From: Alistipes senegalensis JC50
GTDB lineage: Bacteria; Bacteroidota; Bacteroidia; Bacteroidales; Rikenellaceae
DNA length: 64,000 nucleotides
Direction: 5' to 3'
Assembly: GCF_025145645.1 (NCBI RefSeq)
Contig: NZ_CP102252.1
Location: 2,666,001-2,730,000 of the forward strand
Of the stretch, positions 49,623-57,615 are shown in pieces (the stretch's first letter is position 1; every line of letters starts with the position of its first letter). The translations under genes and the position numbers were made by a program. Under the pieces are notes generated by a model. That model ran no database searches and was not told where the DNA came from. It saw nothing but the letters and a program-made list of their open reading frames with translations.

Positions 49623-52511
49623 TTAGTACATGTTGTCGTACATCGACTGCGACTTGTCGTATTTCAGGTCGGAGAGCGACGCGGCCTTGACGCCGATGTT
49701 GAAACTCCACGAACGGTGGTAGCCGAACGGTATCCACGAGAAGGACATCTGCCAGCAGTGGAGGTCGCGCGTGATGGAGACCGACGAGGTCGTGAGTTTC
49801 CGTTGCTTGATGTCGAAGCCGCCCTGGAAATTAATGCCGGTTTTGGGCGTGACATTCAGCGAGCCGTTGAACCCGACCGTCTGGGTGACGTTCTTGCGGT
49901 AGCCCGTCGTGCCGTTGTTGACGTAGGAGATCGAGTAGTTGACCGAGTAGTTGAAGCCGAAGTTCCACGGCAGCGAGAAGTCGTAGTAGCTCTGCGCCAT
50001 GTACTGCCGCCGCAGCACGGGGTCCATGTGCCCGTAAGGGTCGTAGAAGGGGTTCATGTACTCCGGAGGGATCGACGTGATGTCGTTCATGGCCGGCTGG
50101 GACTTGTCGGCGCGCGACTTGAAGGTGTAGCCGAACGACCAGCCCGTGGAGACGATACGCCCCGGGAAGAAGAGCTTGTCGTAGCGCTTGCCCTCGGGCG
50201 AGACGCGGTAGGGGTCGAGCGTCGCCGAGAGGTTGATGCCGAAGTTGTTGAACAGCGTCGTGCGGAACGAGATCGGGATGGTTGACAGGCGCATCGAGTC
50301 GGCCAGGAAGTTGTACGAGCCGCTGATGCGCAGTTCGTCGATGAGCTTGATCTTCTTCACGCCCGAGGTGTCGCGTTTCGAGAGCACCTTCATTTCGAGG
50401 TTCTGCGACAGCGAGAAGTTCATCGACATCGAGCGTCCCGACGACGGAACGCCGTAGGCGTTGACGGCATAGGGCGAATAGGTCGTGAAACGGCCCGTCG
50501 AGTCGGTCTGGCGGGTCTTGTAGTAGCCGTATTTGGGGTCGCTGAAATCCGGGGCGTAGGAGAATCCGATCGAGGGGGTCAGCGTGTGGCGGATCGCCTG
50601 GATCTTGCGGTTGCGGCTCTTCTTCGTGAAGTCGTACATGCCGTAGACCGTCGTGGAGGCCGAGACGCTGAGGTTGTAGTTGTAGAGGCGGTAGAAACCG
50701 TAGTTCGTGGGCAGCGTGTCGGTCTGGTTCGTGACGGGGTTCCACTCGTATTCGACCTTCTTGAAGTACCACTTTTCGTTGTAGTTGACCGACGGCGAAA
50801 GGTTGATGTAGTTGAAGAGGTTGAACGACGCCGAGATGGGGATCGAGTGCTCGATGCCGTTCTTCATGTTTTCGAGCGTCTTCTTCGAGAAGATTTCCGA
50901 CTCGGTGGTGGTCACCGAGTTGGTCATCTTGCCCGTGTACTGCACCGAGATCTTCTCGTACCAGCGGTCCTTGCCGGTCTTCTCCTTGCGTTTGAAGGGG
51001 TAGAAGCGCGAGACGTTGAACACCACCGTCGGCAGCGTCACCGAGATCGACTTGTTCTGCGAGTTCTGCGAGATGGCCATGTTCGCCGAGAGCGAGAAAG
51101 GCGTGCCGGCCCAGTTCTTCGAGTAGGAGATCGTCGAGTTGGTCTGCGTGGCGAGGATGTCGTTGAGGTTGGTGGCCGAATAGCGGCTGTAACCGCTGGT
51201 GGCGAAGTTCACCGAGGCCGAGAACGTCGAACCCGGGTTGGCCTTGGCGTCCTGCGAGTGGGTCCACTGGATGCGGAAGTTGCTCTGCTTGATGTAGTCG
51301 TCCTCGCCCTTTTCGCCCGTCTTGACGTTCGAATACTGCATGTTGAAACTGCCGCTGTACTTGTAGCGCTTGATGTAGCGCGAGGCGGCCGATGCCTCCC
51401 ACGAACCGAGCGTGTAGAAGCCGCCGCGCACCGCCAGGTCGGCGTATTCGCCCAGCGTGAAGTAGTAGCCCAGGTCGCGCAGGAAGAATCCCTTGGAGTA
51501 CTCCTCGCCGTAGGTCGGCATCAGCAGGCCCGACTTGGGACCCATGTTGATCGGGAAGAAGCCCTCGGGGATGCCGAGGAAGTAGATCGGCACGTCCTCC
51601 ATCACCAGGTAGGCCGGGCCGGTGACGACCTTCTTGCCCGGAATGACTTTCGCCTTGGTCATCGCCAGATAGAAGTGCGGGTGGTCCGTCTCGTCGCAGG
51701 TGGTGTATTTGCCGTGCTGGATGTTGATCGTGTTGTCGGGCATCTTCTTCACGCTGCCGCCCACCAGCCAGCCGTCGCCCTGCTGCGTGGCCACGCCCTT
51801 GATCTTGGCCTTCTTCGAGTCGAGGTTGTAGGTGATCGTGTCCATCTGGTAGGAGGCCGAACCGTCGGAGAACTCGGGCTTGGTGATGATGAACTTGCCC
51901 TCCACCGAGTCGGGTTTGCCGTAGGCGTGGACCAGTTTCGAGTTCATGTCGATGCGCATGAAGTCGGCCTTGAGGTTGCTGTTCTGATAGGTGACATCGC
52001 CCTGGTTGTAGATGTAGACCAGCTTGTTGCGCACGTCGTAGACCAGCGAGTCGGTGTTCTTGCCCGCGATCGGATCGTCGAGGAAGGCGCCCGCGGGCCG
52101 CGGTTTCTTGACCGTGTCGCGGTGCAGCGTGTCTGCGGCGAGCGAGTCGGGGCGGGACATGTTCAGCGAGTCGGTTTTCCGGGCGACGAGCGAATCGACC
52201 TGCGCCGAGAAGAGCGAGTCGCGCTCCTCCTGCGGCAGGGCGTTGAAGGCGGCGCGCCGCCGGGCCTCTTCGCGGGCCTGCCGCCGTGCTTCGCGCCGCG
52301 AGGGGGCTTGCGCTTGGGCCGCAGACGGGCTCACGGTGTCGGTGGGGAGGGGAGTCAGAAGGGTGTCGGACACGGGGCCGTCGAACGCCGCGCGGGGGGC
52401 CGCGCCGCCCAGGACGATCTGGGCGAACAGGAGCAGAACCGTCGCCGACAGGAGATATTTTACCCTAATTCTATCCAAAATCCCAAAAATTTTCCATACC
52501 TTTGCCGACAA
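49623..52511 (-). CDS. lptD: LPS-assembly protein LptD-like (OstA)
   Basis: A 962-residue outer-membrane protein that should insert lipopolysaccharide into the outer leaflet. Signal-like segment KYLLSATVLLLFAQIVLGG, then a Ser/Arg-rich linker, an OstA-type periplasmic domain (about 150-290, DVTYQNSNLKADFMRIDM), and a long beta-barrel of alternating residues from about 330 to the end. No ATG starts this frame: the options are TTG at 52509-52511 (MSAKVWKIFG) or TTG at 52476-52478 (MDRIRVKYLL, the better signal peptide). A TATCTTTG promoter is at 52570-52577. It is divergent from the amidase gene. Confidence 0.88.
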   Translation of the reverse strand: MSAKVWKIFGILDRIRVKYLLSATVLLLFAQIVLGGAAPRAAFDGPVSDTLLTPLPTDTVSPSAAQAQAPSRREARRQAREEARRRAAFNALPQEERDSLFSAQVDSLVARKTDSLNMSRPDSLAADTLHRDTVKKPRPAGAFLDDPIAGKNTDSLVYDVRNKLVYIYNQGDVTYQNSNLKADFMRIDMNSKLVHAYGKPDSVEGKFIITKPEFSDGSASYQMDTITYNLDSKKAKIKGVATQQGDGWLVGGSVKKMPDNTINIQHGKYTTCDETDHPHFYLAMTKAKVIPGKKVVTGPAYLVMEDVPIYFLGIPEGFFPINMGPKSGLLMPTYGEEYSKGFFLRDLGYYFTLGEYADLAVRGGFYTLGSWEASAASRYIKRYKYSGSFNMQYSNVKTGEKGEDDYIKQSNFRIQWTHSQDAKANPGSTFSASVNFATSGYSRYSATNLNDILATQTNSTISYSKNWAGTPFSLSANMAISQNSQNKSISVTLPTVVFNVSRFYPFKRKEKTGKDRWYEKISVQYTGKMTNSVTTTESEIFSKKTLENMKNGIEHSIPISASFNLFNYINLSPSVNYNEKWYFKKVEYEWNPVTNQTDTLPTNYGFYRLYNYNLSVSASTTVYGMYDFTKKSRNRKIQAIRHTLTPSIGFSYAPDFSDPKYGYYKTRQTDSTGRFTTYSPYAVNAYGVPSSGRSMSMNFSLSQNLEMKVLSKRDTSGVKKIKLIDELRISGSYNFLADSMRLSTIPISFRTTLFNNFGINLSATLDPYRVSPEGKRYDKLFFPGRIVSTGWSFGYTFKSRADKSQPAMNDITSIPPEYMNPFYDPYGHMDPVLRRQYMAQSYYDFSLPWNFGFNYSVNYSISYVNNGTTGYRKNVTQTVGFNGSLNVTPKTGINFQGGFDIKQRKLTTSSVSITRDLHCWQMSFSWIPFGYHRSWSFNIGVKAASLSDLKYDKSQSMYDNMY

Positions 52512-52520
52512 GTCGGCAAA
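52497..52520. promoter_or_regulatory. Amidase -7 box and overlapping palindrome
   Basis: TACCTTTG (52497-52504, + strand) is the -7 box of the amidase gene. A palindrome TTTGCCGAC-AA-GTCGGCAAA (52501-52520) overlaps it and the lptD TTG start. Confidence 0.55.
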
Positions 52521-52569
52521 AACGCCCGGAATGCCCCGCAGGTGCGTTCCCGCCGCATTTTAAGCCCGA

Positions 52570-52577
52570 CAAAGATA
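52570..52577 (-). promoter_or_regulatory. -7 box of lptD
   Basis: TATCTTTG on the reverse strand; the start near 52563 gives a leader of about 52 bases to the upstream TTG. Confidence 0.6.
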
Positions 52578-52618
52578 GGTAAAAAAATACAGAAAGCTCA
52601 CATTTGCAACCATTAAAT

Positions 52619-53809
52619 ATGCGCACACGACTCTTGTTGCTACTCCTCTTCGCAGCCGCAATCGTTTTTACCAACGTTGCCGCCGCAGAGAATATTGCGC
52701 ACGGCTTCGAAGTCGTGGTGATCGACGCAGGACACGGAGGCAAATTTCCCGGGGCGCATTACGGGGGAGTCTATGAAAAGGACCTGACGCTGAAGGTGGC
52801 CTTGAAGCTGGGCAAACTCATCGAAGATGGGATGCCGGGCGTGAAGGTGGTCTACACCCGCAAGACGGACAAGGAGCTGGGGAAGGACCTGGCTTCGGAC
52901 TTGCAGGCGCGTGCCGACATCGCCAACAAGGCCGGGGGCGACCTCTTCATCTCGATCCACGTCAATGCGGCGCCCGTCGCGGCGGCCCGGGGCGTCGAGA
53001 CGCTCATCATGGGCGAGAGCCCCAAGGAGCAGCTTTACAACGAGAACGCCCTCTACGAGAGCAACCGCGAGGACCTGATCGACATGTCCGACGAGCGGAC
53101 GGCGGCCATCGTGCGGGCCTATATCCAGAACTTGCAGTTCACCTACGGCGAGTACAGCATGGCCCTGGCCCGCTGCATCCAGAACAATTACCTGAAAGCC
53201 GGGCGTCATTCGCGCGGCATCAAACCGCAGCTGCTGCGCGTGCTCTACGCTACGGACATGCCGGGCGTGCTGACCGAGATCGGATTCATGTCCAACCCGC
53301 AGGAGGCGGCCTACATGAAGTCGGAGAAGGGGCAGAACGAGATCGCCCGCTCGCTTTACCGGGCCGTGCGGGACTATTCGTCCTATGTGATCGGGACGCG
53401 CATGGCCGGGGAGGAGCAGGCGAAGCCCGCCGCTCCGGAACCCGCGGCCGAGACGCCGAAGCCGAAAACGGAGCCCGCGAAGCCGAAAGAGAAACCCGCC
53501 GCGGAGAAACCGAAAGCGGATGCCGCGAAACCGGCCGCTGAAAAACCGGTGCGGAAGCCTGTCGCACAACCCTTGCGCTACACGGTGCAGGTGATGGCCT
53601 CGGCGTCGCCGGTGTCCGTCTCCTCGGCGCAGTTCCGCGACTACAAGGGCAAGGTGAAGCAGTTCACTTCCGAGGGGCGTTTCCCCTACAAATACTGTGT
53701 GGGAGAATACGAAACCCGCGCCGCGGCCCAGCGCAAGGCGGCCGAGGTCCGCAGGGTATTCCCGGAGGCTTTCGTGGTGAGCTGCCGGGGAACGCAAATC
53801 GTAAAATAA
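52619..53809 (+). CDS. N-acetylmuramoyl-L-alanine amidase with SPOR-like C-terminus
   Basis: A 396-residue exported amidase_3 enzyme (AmiC-like) that cleaves the peptide from MurNAc in peptidoglycan. A signal peptide (RTRLLLLLLFAAAIVFTNVA) is followed by the catalytic domain (about 28-250) with VVIDAGHGG (zinc His), YEKDLTLKVA (Glu), ISIHVNA (zinc His) and VLTEIGFMSNP (catalytic Glu). A Pro/Lys/Ala linker (about 270-310) leads to a SPOR-like domain (YTVQVMASASPVSV) that may bind denuded septal glycan. The start is ATG 52619. The MCE gene starts 10 bases later. Confidence 0.92.
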   Translation: MRTRLLLLLLFAAAIVFTNVAAAENIAHGFEVVVIDAGHGGKFPGAHYGGVYEKDLTLKVALKLGKLIEDGMPGVKVVYTRKTDKELGKDLASDLQARADIANKAGGDLFISIHVNAAPVAAARGVETLIMGESPKEQLYNENALYESNREDLIDMSDERTAAIVRAYIQNLQFTYGEYSMALARCIQNNYLKAGRHSRGIKPQLLRVLYATDMPGVLTEIGFMSNPQEAAYMKSEKGQNEIARSLYRAVRDYSSYVIGTRMAGEEQAKPAAPEPAAETPKPKTEPAKPKEKPAAEKPKADAAKPAAEKPVRKPVAQPLRYTVQVMASASPVSVSSAQFRDYKGKVKQFTSEGRFPYKYCVGEYETRAAAQRKAAEVRRVFPEAFVVSCRGTQIVK

Positions 53810-53819
53810 AATTTCAGCT

Positions 53820-54827
53820 ATGAAGAGAGAAGCTAAAATCGGAATTTTCGCCGTGGCGATGCTCATCGCCGCATGGGCCGGAATCCGGTTTTTGAAAGGA
53901 TTCGACATTTTCAGCCGCAATTCGGTCTATTACGCCGCCTATGACCAGATCAACGGCGTGCAGACGGCCTCGCCGATCATGATGAAGGGCGTGAAGATCG
54001 GTACGGTGACGGGCATTTCGTTCGATCCCGGGCGCAGCGACAACGTCGTGCTGCAACTGACCGTCAAACGCCAGTACCGGATTCCGACCGATTCCGAGGC
54101 CAAGATATTCAGCAACAGCCTGATGGGGTCGAAAGCCATCGAGATCACCTACGGTTCGGCCCATACCTATCTCGAAAAGGGCGACACGCTGCGTTCGAGC
54201 CGCGACCGCGATCTGATGGACATGGCGGGATCGGAGCTGGATTTCTTCAAGCAGAAGATCTCGCAGGTGACGGGCGACCTTTCGCGCACGCTGACGAACC
54301 TCAATGACCTGCTGGAGGCCAATGCGCAGAGCATCACCGGGACGCTGGGCCATCTGGATACCGTCACGGGCGACCTGGCCGGGATTCTCGACGCCGAGAA
54401 ACACAATCTGAAAGCCGCCGTGGAGAATCTTACGGCCTTTTCCGCGATGCTCGGCGAGAACGCCCCGCGCGTGGACAGCATCGTGGGGAGCGTGAACCGC
54501 ATCGCCGCGGATCTGGCCGACGGCGGATTCGCGCGGCAGCTCTCCGATGCGGTCGGCGAGGTCAACGGTCTGCTGGCCCGCATCGGGTCGGGTGAGGGAA
54601 CCGTCGGCAAGCTGCTGAACGACGCTGCGCTCTACGATTCGCTGACCGAGGCGAGCGACAACCTCGCGTCGCTGCTGGCCAATCTCGAACAGTACCCCGG
54701 CCGTTACGTCCACTTCTCGCTCTTCGGGCGCAGTCCGGAGAAGATGCAGGAGAAGGCCGACCGGAAAGCCGCCAAGGCGGCCGCCCGGGCCGAGCGGGAC
54801 TCAGTGAAATTAAAAATGAAGAATTAA
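53820..54827 (+). CDS. MlaD/MCE-domain lipid-transport protein
   Basis: A 335-residue protein with one N-terminal membrane helix (IGIFAVAMLIAAWAGIRF) and an MCE domain (about 35-120: INGVQTASPIMMKGVKIGTV). MCE proteins form hexameric channels or tubes moving lipids between the membranes. The C-terminal half is helical (TGDLSRTLTNLNDLLEANA). No permease or ATPase is adjacent, so the other transporter parts must be elsewhere. The C-terminal KLKMKN and stop are made by an AT-rich repeat. It is coupled to the amidase gene. Confidence 0.88.
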   Translation: MKREAKIGIFAVAMLIAAWAGIRFLKGFDIFSRNSVYYAAYDQINGVQTASPIMMKGVKIGTVTGISFDPGRSDNVVLQLTVKRQYRIPTDSEAKIFSNSLMGSKAIEITYGSAHTYLEKGDTLRSSRDRDLMDMAGSELDFFKQKISQVTGDLSRTLTNLNDLLEANAQSITGTLGHLDTVTGDLAGILDAEKHNLKAAVENLTAFSAMLGENAPRVDSIVGSVNRIAADLADGGFARQLSDAVGEVNGLLARIGSGEGTVGKLLNDAALYDSLTEASDNLASLLANLEQYPGRYVHFSLFGRSPEKMQEKADRKAAKAAARAERDSVKLKMKN

Positions 54828-54968
54828 AAATTAAAAATGAAGAATGAAAGAATCCCGGTCGTTTTTTGCCTGCCTTGTACGGTAGGAAGGAGCCGCCTCT
54901 CTTATTAATAATGGGCTTTCAGCCGACCGGATTTCGATTTTTAATTCTTAATTTTTCATTTTTAATTT
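54809..54968. repeat. AT-rich inverted repeat, copy 3
   Basis: Left arm 54809-54845 (AAATTAAAAATGAAGAATTA units) and right arm 54930-54968 (TTTTTAATTCTTAATTTTTC, then ATTTTTAATTT) are inverted copies; inner flanks CCGGTCG and CGACCGG also pair. It fills the MCE-mutS2 gap and provides the MCE stop codon. Confidence 0.75.
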
Positions 54969-54974
54969 ACCGTC

Positions 54975-57467
54975 ATGATTTATCCTGCCACATTCGAGCA
55001 GAAAATAGGTTTTGACCGGCTCCGTGAGCAGGTCGCGGCCCGTTGCACCATGCGTGCCGCCCGCGGGCGGCTTGCCGCCGAGGGCTTTTCGACCTCGCCT
55101 CGCGAGATCGAACGGCGGCTGGCGCTGGCCGACGAGATGCGACTCGTGCTCGAGATGGAGCGCGATTTTCCCGGGGGAGAGTATCCCGACGTCGATTACG
55201 TCGTCGCCAAACTGCGTGTCGAGGGTTCGTTCCTCGACGTGGAGGAGGTCGTGACCCTGCACAAGGCGCTGTCGGTCGTCGGCGGCATCGTCGCCTTTAT
55301 CCTCGGCCGCGAAGAACGCTATCCGACGCTCTGCGCCCGCACGCGCGGCGTGGCGGCGTTCCCGGAGATCGTGCAGCGCATCGACGCCATTCTGGACCGC
55401 TTCGGGAACGTGAGGGACAACGCTTCGCCGGCGTTGCAGGAGATTCGCCGGGCCATCCGTGAACGCGAGGGGCAGGCGGCCAAGCGCCTGCAGGCCGTGC
55501 TGGCCTCGGCCAAGGGGGCGGGCATCGTCGACGCCGACGCCCAGATATCGATCCGCGACGGGCGGGCCGTGATTCCGGTCGCGGCGGGTAACAAACGCAA
55601 ACTCAACGGATTCATCCACGACGAGTCGGCGACGGGAAAGACCTTCTACATCGAGCCGGTCGAGGTGGTGGAGATCAACAACGAACTGCGCGAACTGGAG
55701 TATGCCGAGCGACGCGAGATCGTGCGCATCCTGACCGAGTTCACCGAGACGATCCGTCCCGACGCCGGGCTGATCGCCGATTCGGGCGATTATCTCGCGG
55801 AGATGGACATGCTGCGCGCCAAAGGGCGCTGGGCCTCGGAGAACCGTTGCGTGCGGCCGATCCTCTCGACCGACGACCGGCTGGTGCTTAAGAACGCCCG
55901 CCACCCGCTGCTGCAGCAGACGCTGAAAGCCTCGGGGCGCGAGATCGTGCCGCTGGACCTGCAGCTGGACCGCCGCAAGCATATCCTCGTCATTTCGGGC
56001 CCCAATGCCGGCGGCAAGTCGGTCTGCCTGAAAACTACGGGTATCGTGCAGTATATGTTCCAGTGCGGGTTCCCGGTTCCGGCCTCGGAGGTTTCGGAAC
56101 TGCCCGTGTTCGAAAGCATCTTCATCGACATCGGCGACGAGCAGTCGATCGACAACGACCTTTCGACCTATTCGTCCCACCTGCTGAACATGAAAAACAT
56201 GCTGGCGGGGGCTTCGGACCGGACGCTGGTGCTGATCGACGAGTTCGGGTCGGGAACCGAGCCCGTCATCGGCGGGGCCATCGCCGAGGCGATTCTCGAA
56301 CGCCTGCTGGCGAAGGGGTGCTACGGCGTCATCACGACCCACTACGCCAATATCAAATACTATGCGTCGTCGGCCGAGGGCATCGCCAACGGCGCGATGA
56401 TGTTCGACGTGCAGAACATCCGGCCGCTGTTCCGGCTGGAGACGGGCAAGCCGGGCAGTTCGTTCGCCGTGGAGATCGCCCGCAAGATCGGGTTGCCGGA
56501 GGAGATCATCCGCGCAGCGAGCGAGAAGGCCGGGTCGGACCATATCAACATCGAAAAGCAGCTGCGCGAGATCGCCCGCGACAAGCACTACTGGGAGCAG
56601 AAGCGCGACCGCATCCGCCTGACGGACCGCAAGGTCGAGGAGCTGGAACAGAACTACGCCGAACAGCTGGCGAAGATACGCGCCGAGCGGCAGGAGATAC
56701 TGAAAAAGGCCAAACAGGAGGCGCAGCAGCTGATCGCCGATGCCAACCGGCAGATCGAGAACACGATCCGGACGATCCGCGAAGCGCAGGCCGAGAAGGA
56801 GCTGACGCGGCTGGCGCGGAGGGAGCTGGACGATTTCCGCGAGACGGTCGAGCAGGCCGATTCGTCGGAGAAGGAGGCCGCCGTGGCCCGCGAGATCGAG
56901 CGGATCGAACGCCGCCGCCAGCGGCGCGACGAGCGCAAGGCCCGGCAGGGGGCGAAAGCCGCCGAAGCGCCTGCACCCGTGCCCGAGAAGCCGCGCGAGG
57001 CGGTGGTCGGGTCGAAGGTCCGCATGGCCGGGCAGGAGATGGTCGGCGTGGTGCAGTCGGTGAAGGGCAATCGGGCGCAGGTGGCCTTCGGGCAGATTCT
57101 GACGACGGTGGACAAGAGCCGGCTGACGGTGGTCTCGAACAACGAATACCGCGAGGCGACGCGCCCTGTGACGGCCCGGACGGTGGTGTCGGTGGACATT
57201 TCGTCGCGCAAGCTCAACTTCAAGGACCACATCGACGTGCGCGGCATGCGGGCGTCGGAAGCGCTGGACATGGTGCAGAATTTCATCGACGACGCGCTGA
57301 TGGTCGGCGTGGGGTCGGTGTCGATTCTCCACGGCAAGGGCACGGGGGCTTTGAAGGAGGAGATCCGCCGTTACCTGCGCACGGTGCCGGAGATCGCTTC
57401 GGCGGTCGACGAGCATGCCGACCGCGGCGGAGCGGGAATAACGATAATTACGTTTAAGCAGGATTAG
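54975..57467 (+). CDS. mutS2: Endonuclease MutS2
   Basis: An 830-residue MutS2 protein, linked to suppression of recombination or ribosome rescue depending on the species. Core MutS-like helical region (1-310), ATPase with Walker A GPNAGGKS near 343-350 and Walker B LIDEFGSGTEP near 415, a long Lys/Arg/Glu coiled coil (about 520-680), a KOW-like segment, and a C-terminal Smr nuclease domain (about 752-830) with DVRGMRASEAL and LHGKGTGAL. It lacks the mismatch-recognition domain, as expected. The start is ATG 54975. Confidence 0.95.
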   Translation: MIYPATFEQKIGFDRLREQVAARCTMRAARGRLAAEGFSTSPREIERRLALADEMRLVLEMERDFPGGEYPDVDYVVAKLRVEGSFLDVEEVVTLHKALSVVGGIVAFILGREERYPTLCARTRGVAAFPEIVQRIDAILDRFGNVRDNASPALQEIRRAIREREGQAAKRLQAVLASAKGAGIVDADAQISIRDGRAVIPVAAGNKRKLNGFIHDESATGKTFYIEPVEVVEINNELRELEYAERREIVRILTEFTETIRPDAGLIADSGDYLAEMDMLRAKGRWASENRCVRPILSTDDRLVLKNARHPLLQQTLKASGREIVPLDLQLDRRKHILVISGPNAGGKSVCLKTTGIVQYMFQCGFPVPASEVSELPVFESIFIDIGDEQSIDNDLSTYSSHLLNMKNMLAGASDRTLVLIDEFGSGTEPVIGGAIAEAILERLLAKGCYGVITTHYANIKYYASSAEGIANGAMMFDVQNIRPLFRLETGKPGSSFAVEIARKIGLPEEIIRAASEKAGSDHINIEKQLREIARDKHYWEQKRDRIRLTDRKVEELEQNYAEQLAKIRAERQEILKKAKQEAQQLIADANRQIENTIRTIREAQAEKELTRLARRELDDFRETVEQADSSEKEAAVAREIERIERRRQRRDERKARQGAKAAEAPAPVPEKPREAVVGSKVRMAGQEMVGVVQSVKGNRAQVAFGQILTTVDKSRLTVVSNNEYREATRPVTARTVVSVDISSRKLNFKDHIDVRGMRASEALDMVQNFIDDALMVGVGSVSILHGKGTGALKEEIRRYLRTVPEIASAVDEHADRGGAGITIITFKQD

Positions 57468-57497
57468 CATTTTTTGAGACATTCTGGCCGCGATGCG

Positions 57498-57528
57498 ACA
57501 AGCCCCTCCCGAGGGAGGGGTTTGGGGT
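57498..57528. terminator. Hairpin after mutS2
   Basis: CCCCTCCC pairs with GGGAGGGG around a GA turn, followed by TTTGGGG. It lies about 35 bases after the stop and is probably a terminator or repeat unit. Confidence 0.55.
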
Positions 57529-57615
57529 GGGGTCAGATTTGTAAACGCGGCGGAACGCCGCGGGTTACGGCGGTCGGAGCACAAGAACGGTCATAAAAGA
57601 TAATTTGGATATTTT

